Shown: positions 56,221 to 64,000 of the stretch, piece after piece
Position numbering within the stretch: the stretch's first letter is position 1
How the letters are laid out: every line of letters begins with the position of its first letter
Source of the DNA: Lantana camara
Taxonomy: Eukaryota; Streptophyta; Magnoliopsida; Lamiales; Verbenaceae
Direction of reading: 5' to 3'
Assembly: GCA_037501455.1 (NCBI GenBank)
Contig: CM074861.1
Location: 91,985,001 to 92,049,000 of the forward strand
DNA: 64,000 nucleotides
Position numbers and translations under genes: made by a program
Notes under the pieces: model-generated
What the model was told of the DNA's origin: nothing
The model's input: only the letters and a program-made list of their open reading frames with translations
Databases searched by the model: none

Positions 56221-59200
56221 TGAAGGCAGATGACTAAGATACATGGATGTTTACAGAATACTCTAATTGCTTATCAACTATGACAATTTATATTCTGGTC
56301 TGAAATAAGGTCAAATTTGTTTTGCTAAATTCAGGTAGGCTCTATATATGGTTGATTATACCATGTTGATGTTACAAGTATAAGCTAAATTCATATTATC
56401 TGTAATTCAGATAGTGCAAGGACACATGTTCAAATAGATACAAGAAAGAAATAGTAATGAAGCAACATCAGAAGATTACCTCGTAGTTTTTAATTTTTGG
56501 TTTGACAGAAGCCCCTGTAGCTTTGACAAATGCACTGATAGAGATTTTCCTTCATCAACAAACTTGTTTTTATGGTGAGTTGTTCTGAAGAAAACACACA
56601 ACATATAAGTACATCAGCAGAATAAAGCCTTATTTAAGATTCAATGGCTTATAAGTATTTACCCCACCTAACCTAATTAATATGCAGCATAAATTCTATG
56701 GAGAAAGTTGGTGTAATCATAAGTTTTTCCAGAGTCATTCTTCCATGCATTGCTGAAAGTAAAAAGAAGTTCATCCAAATTGAAACGACTAAGCTCAAAT
56801 GGTATCGCGCTTCAAATTAACGACATGAGATACAAAAACATCATGACATATTTATTCAACATTTCTGGTTATAAGTAAAACTAATTTACAAACATTTCTG
56901 ATTTATTCAGTTTTCTCCCAGGATTTATATCCTTATTTATAAGCAAATCAGTAGAATAAATGCTTGTAAGTTCTTCCTCTTCTTTGCATTCTAAATAAAT
57001 CCTTATAAGCACATCATGAAATACAAAAACATGAGAAAGTTGGCACAATCTTCTTCCAACAGGAGACCATTTACTCCCAGGTCAGCCATTAAATCAGTTT
57101 GCATGTACAGTTTCATTCAACTTTTCTTCGATATAAGTTGCTTATATAAACTTGCAGCATGAAAAACATTTAGCTAAGGTCCAATTTGTTTTGCTAAATT
57201 CAGGTAGGCTCTATATATGATCGATTACACCATGTTGATGTTACAAGTATAAACTAAATTCATATTATATGTAATTCAAAGAGTGCAAGGACACAGTTTC
57301 AAATAGATACAAGAAAGAAATAGTATGAAGCAACTTCAGAAAATTACCTCGAGTATTAATTTTTGATTTTACAGAAGTCCCTGTAGCTTTGACAAATGCA
57401 CTGACACAGATTTTCCTTCATCAAGAAACTTGTTTTCCTGAAAAAAACACTCGGTTCTTATATGCCACGAAACCACTACAAAATAAGACATGAACATATG
57501 ACACAAGTTTACAACCTCCAGTGATGTTAAATTTCTGACACTTACATCCAGTATAGCATCTGCTTGCTAGTAACTGAACTTGAATCCTGAAACAGAAGTT
57601 AAAGGTTCACTGGTTGACAATGAAAAAACAAGGATAATTTACATAGTCAAATTATTCGCAGTTCAAATTTCTTCTTAGGACAAAACAATTAATAAAGTAC
57701 ATTTATAAAATTACCATTTAAGCAATTAAGGAAAATCATGCATAATCACGTATCTTGTTTGGGTCTTATTGAAGGCCATCTGTTATAAAAGCCTAAACTC
57801 TTTGAAAGCAGTATCATGAAATATATAAACATCTCTAACACACCCTCTTACGTGCAGTGGGGTATACTTTGGTCTATCCTTACACGTGAATTTTACTTCT
57901 TTTTTTTTTAAACGGGTGACAGTTAGGATTGAATCACTGTATCAACTTGTTGTGGTCCCGTGATAAAGACATTTTGCCAATCAAACATAAGGTCTAAAAA
58001 CTAAGTCAGCTATTGCTAGTGCTACGGTGCAGGAGAAAAAGATTTGATCAAAAAATGCAGAGAATACTTATAAGTTAGCAAGATTCCAAACTATTCGTTT
58101 CAAAAAACCTATTGTTTTTTAGGTTATTTCATGGTTCATGCAAGGAAAGCAAATAGCAAAACGCTGCCCATTATAAAGTTTTTACAGCTAAACGTAATCT
58201 AAGCTATTTGTACAACAATTGTACACAAAATACAAAAAAACAAAGGCAGGGTGCATGTGTTTGTGCTATCAGTTATATATGTAAGGTACCTGAAGCTGGC
58301 ACTGATGCAGAAGCCAATAATGTTTTATTTCACTAGACAAGAGCCATTGAGTCACAACCACGGCATGCCTTAGCTGAAGCCTGAAAGCAATTTCACACTG
58401 TCATCGTGTCTGACTCAGAAACTACTTTTTAAAAACAATGCCTGTCCATAGCTTTAAACATACTGACAGAATGAAAGGTCTATTACAATAAATACACTGA
58501 TCCTAAGGTAACTAAGAGACTATTGATTCAGCAAGGAAATGCAGTAATAACAAACTGAAAGCTGAAAGGACAAGTTTCCCACTGAAGACATAAAAACAAA
58601 CCAACCCAATTGGCACATCTCCATTACAGTGTTAGGAGTGAAAAAGTCATAAGCTTACTTCAGCAATTAAGGAGACGAGAAATTCAAAAGACGTGCTTTT
58701 TTTAAGCAAGGAAACCTGAACAATAATTACAACGAAGAACCTTTGCGTAGAACCCACATCAAAAACAGTAGCTCAAGGTAATATTTGTTTGTAAATCCAG
58801 AAATACAAAAGTTATGGCGCCCATGAGAGCATGTTCAAGACAAATTCAAGAAAACCATATTTTTCAGATTTGGGTGAAAAGAGGATCCTCACAGAGATCT
58901 TTCAAACAAAGCAACACCATTATCGAAAGTACCAAACCAAAGACGGCTTTATCGTAGCCCACCGCCACCAAAATTGAAAAGATAATAGGAAAAAGAAAAG
59001 GGAGAGCAAAGCTAATCCCTTTCCCCAAATTTAAAAAGGAAAAGGCCATTTTCAAAGAAAATACATTACTATCCAGTGTACACATAGAAAGCAGAGATGA
59101 GGCCAGAAAAATTCAATGTCTGTGTTTTTCTTTTGCTAACTATCATATCCCCTTTTCATGGAACCAAAAACCGATAACTACAAAGCAAGTAAATACAGAA

Positions 59201-60179
59201 GAATTGTCAACTTCCACCTTCCATCTTCTGAAAATATTCAAAAAGAGAAGTAAAAATAAGGCAGGAAGACGAAATAGTGAAACTTTACCAGACTCAAACC
59301 TCTGAAATACTCAAGCAATTTAAATAGGTGAAAACAACATAAAAATATCAATCAACACAGCACTTTGAGTGAACATACGGTACCTTCCCCAAGCTTGGCA
59401 GTCCAAATTATCTTCCACAAAAAAGGCTTCAATTCTCCAATTCTGATCTTCAATCGAACCCGAATTCACACCAGTTCAAAAAAACTCTCCATCAGTTCTA
59501 ATTTCCCGGTCTTCTCCCCGACAGTTAGTAATTTCCCCAGTCAAACTGCATCAAAAGTTTCTTCGCATCAGAAAGCCGACAGATTTTGACAGAACAACAT
59601 ATTTTTTGTTAAACATTTGTATCAACTATTGCAATATTAGGTTGGGTATGAACTTCTCACAAAATCAATCATGTAACTAACAGCCTAACACAACACACAA
59701 AATTTTTCATATCTAACCCCACCAAAATTTTGAGCTAAAAATTTATTAAAAAGAACTATGAAAGAAGATTGACCAAGGAAAACAATCAGTTCCTCCATAT
59801 GCGGAAACCAAAAGGGGGAAATCTACTCTTGGTTTCTGATTGAACGGAGAAGGAGAAGACTAGTGGTCAGTTCTTACTTTCAAGAGGAGGAGGCCGGCGG
59901 TGGAGGTGAAGACGGGTCTCGAAACGATGTCGACGGACAAAGATGGTGGAAGCAAAGCCAGGGTATGAATCGTTGGCTGCTCCGCTGTGGTGTCTTCTCC
60001 AATTTCTTCTGTTCAGTGCAGTGTCAAAAGTTGAAGTTCTCAATCTTCCATTTCAATCTGAGCATTGGTAATAGGAAATTGAGGTTAAAGCACTTTCAAT
60101 CTTCGATATTTGTTCCCTCCTATTTTTTAGTTGGAAGCGCCAATTTTGGGCTGAAAACAACGAGATTACTTTAAGCTAT
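56221..60179. other. Non-coding part of the CACTA: untranslated, exon-like and duplicated segments
   Basis: I see no long conserved frame. On the minus strand several short segments have exon-like borders, for example 58381-58290 (CAG|GCTTCAGC ... TTCAG|GTACC), 57585-57546 (TTTCAG|GATTC ... GAT|GTAAGT) and 57437-57350. A pyrimidine-rich, coding-like stretch at 60000-59880 ends in a GTAAGA donor. They may be leader exons of the transposase gene or further captured host exons. The frame at 59863-60174 (plus) has no recognisable domain. Confidence 0.45.
56307..57436. repeat. Direct repeat of about 265 bp containing an exon-like segment
   Basis: 56307-56570 and 57176-57436 are about 90% alike by eye (both start AAGGTC-AATTTGTTTTGCTA and end CTTCATCAA-AAACTTGTTTT). 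On the minus strand each copy contains NKF(V/L)DEGKS(L/V)SVHLSKLQGLL followed by a GTAAT donor-like border. The copies are 0.6 kb apart, which suggests a segmental duplication within the captured or leader DNA. Confidence 0.75.
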
Positions 60180-60445
60180 TAAGACGCTTTTAATTGATAA
60201 TGTCATGATAAATATACTCTATTATGACGCTTTTAATTTAGCGCCCCGAGAACACTACCATATTATGACGCTCATTACAAAAATGTCTTAATACTATCGA
60301 TATAATTAATAAGTAATTTAATACATAAAATAAATTATATAAAATTGGACAATTCTACATAAAGCGTCACTATATGTTGTTTATTGTGACGCCTTTTTAA
60401 AAGCGTCACAATAGGGCATCACGACAACCCCTTTTTCTAGTAGTG
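60180..60445. repeat. CACTA right subterminal repeats and terminal inverted repeat
   Basis: Several TTATGACGC / GCGTCAC words (60190, 60225, 60265, 60364, 60390, 60404) lead to the TIR CCCCTTTTTCTAGTAGTG at 60428-60445. The array is shorter and less dense than the left one. Confidence 0.85.
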
Positions 60446-60448
60446 TCT

Positions 60449-60521
60449 ATCTATTTAACTAAGTGGCGTTGTAATCCCTTCTTAAATCAATGAAACCTAT
60501 GATAATCTTTACAGTTTAACA
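60449..60521 (+). repeat. copia-2 5' LTR, right piece
   Basis: These 73 bases after the duplicated TCT end GTTTAACA directly before the primer site. Joined to 43835-43916 they form the 155-bp LTR. Confidence 0.78.
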
Positions 60522-60534
60522 TGGTATCAAGAGC
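60522..60534 (+). other. Primer binding site of copia-2
   Basis: TGGTATCAAGAGC directly follows the LTR. It is the form with one extra A often seen in plant copia elements, pairing with a tRNA-Met 3' end. Confidence 0.82.
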
Positions 60535-60637
60535 AGAGTTTCGATCCTTGAGACTCAGCAAAACAACATCATCGTCTCCAAACCTTTCCCAAACCAAATC
60601 AGCCTAACACCAAGAACAGAACGCTGCCAGAAAAACC

Positions 60638-62044
60638 ATGGCAGAAGAACACGAAACCAAACCTGAAACTGACCTCTCAATCCAAATCGCAAACCTGTTA
60701 AAAAACAACCCCCAATCTCAAACAAACCTTTCCAGCTTCAAGAATCTATCGATTGGATTCAAGTTGAACAACGATAATTACCCAATATGGTCAAGATTAA
60801 TGAAGATGGCAATCGGCGGGAGGGGATACCGGTCACATATAACCGGAATACCCCTGGCTCCAAACGAAACGGATCCAACATATGACCAATGGGAACAAAC
60901 AGATCAGAATGTATTCACGTGGATTATACAAAACATTGAAGTAAATCTCGTGAATAATATCTTACATTATCCAACGGCGAAGGCGCTATGGGACGGCTTG
61001 GCAACAACATACGGGAGTGGTTCGGACCCGTTACAGCTCTTTGATCTCCATCGAAGGGTAAATACGCAGAAAGAAGGGCAAGATAGCCTATAAGACTTCT
61101 GGAATAAACTCCAATCGATTTGGACAGCCATCGATCGGAAGCAACCCAACCCAATGAAGTGTCCCGAGGACATCACCACCTTCAATCGGCTCACCCAAGA
61201 ACAACGCCTCTACCAATTTCTCACCGGGGTCGATGAGAAATTCGACCACATCAGAAACGATCTCTTGAAGCAAGAGACGAAGCCATCATCGGAATCTGCC
61301 TACGCCACCATTAGATGAGAGGTCGCGCGTCTCCATATTCTGAAAACGGCGACTGGTGGTGACGGAGACTCCAACACAAACGGCATAGGGTCCGGCCTCG
61401 TAGCAAGAAGAGATAAACCGGGGTAGACTGGGAAATCGATGGGCTCAGAACTTGCCGGAGATGTCGGTCGGTGGTCATCATCGCGTAATAATAGGGAAAA
61501 TCTAGTGTGCAGGCACTGTGGGAAGCCCAAACACACAGCGGAGGAATGCTTTGAGATCGTGGGCTATCCCGATTGGTGGCCGACAACCCGAAAAACCACC
61601 ACCGGAACGGCAAAGGTTAGCGGTGGTAGCAGAAGGGCAAACGCGGCTATCACCGATAACCACCCAGAGGCAGCGGTCGCGGGCGGCGACAGGATTCAAG
61701 GCAGCGCTGCCACCGCAGGCACCGTCGGGAGAGATACCGGTGGGATGGATGGCGGAATCCAGTGGGCGAATGTGGCTTTTACCGAGAAAAGTGGGCGCAC
61801 AGACATGGGAAGCAGTGGCGAAGGTAATGGGTTTGGGAGTAATGACCCAAACCCTAGTTCTTTTACTCTTAAGAACTCATATGTTCCTATAATTGCAAAC
61901 AGCCACCCCAAGAATTTGAAATGTTATTATGCCCCGGATTTCCAAGTTTCTGACAAACAGGCCCAATGGATAATTGATTATGGTGCAACCAACACTACGA
62001 CTTTTGATCATCGTGATATTCACGACCCTATTACTCCGGAATAA
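60638..62044 (+). pseudogene. copia-2 gag and protease active-site region
   Basis: The frame from ATG 60638 (MAEEHETKPETDLSIQIANL) carries the copia gag fold: LNNDNYPIWSRLMKMAI, ALWDGLATTYGSGSDPLQLF. It breaks at a TAA (61091-61093) where Gln is usual. A second stop (TGA, near 61317) stands in ATIR-stop-EVARL, a CGA-to-TGA type change, and a TAG lies near 61425. A CCHC knuckle, CRHCGKPKHTAEEC, is intact near 61510. The protease active site reads WIIDYGATNTTTF, with Tyr in place of the usual Ser/Thr of the D-S/T-G triad, so the protease would be dead even without the stops. Confidence 0.87.
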
Positions 62045-64000
62045 TCTTTTATTCAAATGGCTAATGGGGCCCGAATGAAAGTTAAAAAAGAAGGGGAAAT
62101 CTCTCTCACCCCAAAGAAAAAATTGAACAATTGCCTCTACATGCCTTCATTATCTTGCAAGCTCTTATCTGTTAGTCATCTGAAAAATGAGTTGAACTGC
62201 ACTGTTCTGATATATCCTCGTTTTTGTCTTGTACAGGACATTCATACGAAGGAGATAGTTGGGCGTGGTACTGAGTGAGACAGACTCTACTACATTGATG
62301 AGGTGGATATCCCATCCAAAGCATTCTTAACCAGAGGCACCGAGACACTCAAACTTGGTTATGGCATCGTCGTCTAGGTCACCCTTCCATTGGGTATCTT
62401 CGGTTATTATTTCCTAGCTTGTTTCATAATAATGTGCATGTTAGTCTTTCTTGTTAAACATGCTTAGTTAGTAAAAGTCATAGAACTACTTTTAAACCCA
62501 CAGATACTCGGGTTCAGACAGCTTTTTCCTTAGTACATTCTGATGTTTGGGGCCCCACCCCCGTTACGAGTCATAATCGATTTCAGTATTTTGTGCTTTT
62601 TATTGATGACTTTACTCGAATTACTTGGGTTAACTTTCTGAAGCATAAATCTGAAGTTTTTGATACCTTTGTCAAATTCTTTAACATGGTCCAAACCCAA
62701 TTCAATCGAAAGATTCAAGTTCTTAGGTCAGACAATGGGCGGGAATATGTTAATAAAAAAATGGGGGATTTTTTCCATACAAATGGCCTTATCCATCAAA
62801 CCAGTTGCCCAAATACACCACAACAAAACGGTGTTGCCGAGATAAAAAACCGAACCCTTCTTTAGATTTCTAGAGCCTTCATGACAGAATCTCAAGTCCC
62901 TAAATATTTTTGGCCTGAAGCGGTTGCCACTGCCACTTACCTCACCAACAGACTACCCACCAGAATTCTGAATCACCAGACTCCCTTATCCGTTCTTGAA
63001 ACACAAACACAAATCCCCCCCCCCCCCCACCTCACTATGCCACCTCGGATTTTTGGGTGTTCGGTGTTTGTCCATATTCTTAAACATGAACGGTCCAAAC
63101 TTGATCCCTATGCAGTTAGGTGTGTCTTTGTGGAATATGTCCCCAACCAAAAGGGGTATCGGCGCTATGACCCTGTGACGCGCCGTATTCATATTACTAT
63201 GGACTGTGAATTCTTGGAAACCGAATATTACTATCAGCACTCTCAAAAGGCTCAGGGGGAGATCCGGGGAAGATCCTTTTATTTGTGCAGAACCAGAATC
63301 CACCACAGGTGCCTTGCAAGTTGAGCTCAGTATCACCCCCCAATGAACCTCCTCTGGATGATGTCCTACCTGAGGTAACTATATCTGAAATTCATCCTTC
63401 TGGTTCAGATAATATTGATGATAACTCAGGTGTTGTTAATCCTATTTCTGATGATACAGAAAGTCACATGTACATTTTGCCCCACCGGAGTAACCGGGGA
63501 ATGCCCCCAAACAGATATTCACCTAATCGGGTGTCTCGGAATTCCAGATATCAAATGGGGAACTTGTTCAGGGGGAGTAAGTCAGAAACAGCAAAGACAT
63601 TCATGGGGTATCTCTGCACTGAGGAGATTCCCAAGACAGTGACAAAAGCTATGGAAAAAAGGGAGTGGTCTGAAGCTATGGAAACCGAAATGAGTGCTCT
63701 AGTGAAAAACGGGACATGGGAAAAATGTGAACTACCACTAGAAAAGAAAACCAGTCGAGTGTAAGTGGGTGTTCACCATTAAGCACAAGGCAGAAGGAAC
63801 AGTCGAATGGTACAAGGCTCGACTAGTGGCAAAGGGATATACTCAGACATACGGGATTGACTACTCAGAAACCTTCTCTCATGTGGCCAAGATTGATACA
63901 TTCCGGGTTCTTCTATCTGTTGCAGCGAATAAGGATTAGCCTCTTCACCAGTTCGATGTGAAAAACACCTTCTTGCACGGAGATCTGACTGAAGAAGTGT
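62045..64000 (+). pseudogene. copia-2 pol: pre-integrase, integrase and start of RT (cut by the window end)
   Basis: MANGARMKVKKEGEISL and CLYMPSLSCKLLSVSHL belong to the protease/pre-integrase linker. Integrase follows: HSDVWGP (first Asp), LFIDDFTRITWVNFLKHKSE, LRSDNGREYVNKK (second Asp), PQQNGVAEIKNRTLL (Glu), a stop after TLL near 62864, then KYFWPEAVATATYLTNRLPT and a VEYVPNQKGYRRY block. A run of 13 C at about 63008-63020 may vary in length. RT begins with REWSEAMETEMSALVKNGTW and reads [20 protein letters not shown] and [18 protein letters not shown], with a TAG near 63940. Multiple stops and frameshifts show an old copy. Confidence 0.85.

Larger units (their letters stand above)
43917..60445 (-). 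mobile_element. CACTA (En/Spm-type) DNA transposon, 16.5 kb, with two decayed transposition genes and a captured host gene fragment
   Basis: The ends are CACTACTAGAAAAAAGGG (43917) and its inverted counterpart ending TTTTTCTAGTAGTG (60445). The 3-bp target duplication is TCT on both sides (43914-43916, 60446-60448). Both subterminal regions are packed with GCGTCA/TGACGC words, as in CACTA elements where transposase-accessory proteins bind. Inside are a TNP2-type gene (55106-51488), a Transposase_24-type gene (51361-45066), a nested solo copia LTR (49355-51296) and captured GH5 sequence (55302-56220). Orientation is given by the two genes. Both genes are broken, so movement would need another copy's proteins. 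Confidence 0.93.
43835..64000 (+). mobile_element. Second Ty1/copia retrotransposon (copia-2), 5' LTR split by a CACTA element, runs off the window
   Basis: The 5' LTR is TGTTAGAAGATTG... (43835-43916) continued at 60449-60521 and ending GTTTAACA; the ends TGTTA/TAACA are perfect inverted repeats. It totals about 155 bp, in the range of short-LTR copia lineages. The primer site TGGTATCAAGAGC (60522-60534) follows at once, then a decayed gag-pol to the window edge. The 3' LTR is outside the window. Confidence 0.85.

Noticed and set aside
59863..60174. 103-codon plus frame near the CACTA right end as a captured gene
   Set aside because: No known domain; the same DNA reads better as a pyrimidine-rich 5' leader with a splice donor on the minus strand.

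Overview
This window is repetitive DNA from a flowering-plant nuclear genome, probably a eudicot. The evidence is the mix of Ty1/copia, Ty3/gypsy and CACTA elements, initiator-tRNA-Met primer sites, CCHC gag knuckles, a plant-type 5S rRNA remnant, and a captured plant GH5/ricin-lectin gene fragment. I see no intact host gene. Almost everything from 1115 to the right edge is nested transposable elements, and most coding sequence is broken by stops and frameshifts.

Left part: 1-1109 is AT-rich flank. A complete non-coding LTR retrotransposon (1115-7238, plus strand, 2.6-kb LTRs, 0.95-kb interior, TSD CTAAG) follows. Next is a short AT-rich spacer, then a degenerate Ty3/gypsy element of Tat-like type: gag, protease and RT at about 7566-9950, with RNase H, integrase, an antisense gene and a probable 3' LTR at 37867-42540. 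Its pol is split by about 28 kb of younger insertions (9951-37866). These are a minus-strand Ty1/copia element with several LTR copies in tandem, one LTR of which holds an 11-kb non-coding LTR element (11846-22913, minus, TSD AGCAC). A 4.2-kb solo LTR (23320-27512) sits exactly between the copia polypurine tract and its 3' LTR.

Right part: 42541-43834 is flank with a polyadenylated, TSD-bounded 5S rRNA retropseudogene. A second Ty1/copia element (plus strand) starts at 43835 and runs off the window. Its 155-bp 5' LTR is split by a 16.5-kb CACTA (En/Spm) transposon (43917-60445, TSD TCT). The CACTA carries a decayed TNP2-type transposase gene and a decayed Transposase_24-type second gene, both on the minus strand. 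A solo LTR of the first copia family (49355-51296) is inserted in exon 1 of the second gene. On the opposite strand lies a captured two-exon fragment of a plant GH5 glycosidase gene encoding its C-terminal ricin-type lectin domain.

Nesting gives a relative order: gypsy, then copia-1, then the 11-kb non-coding element and the solo LTR; and copia-2, then CACTA, then the copia-1-family solo LTR. The most unusual signals are an array of GGGG-loop hairpins beside the polypurine tract in both non-coding LTR elements, LTR blocks shared by three otherwise different LTR families, the gene capture in the CACTA, the 5S retropseudogene, and the spliced antisense gene of the gypsy element. Element lineages are inferred from motifs read by eye; no database search was possible.
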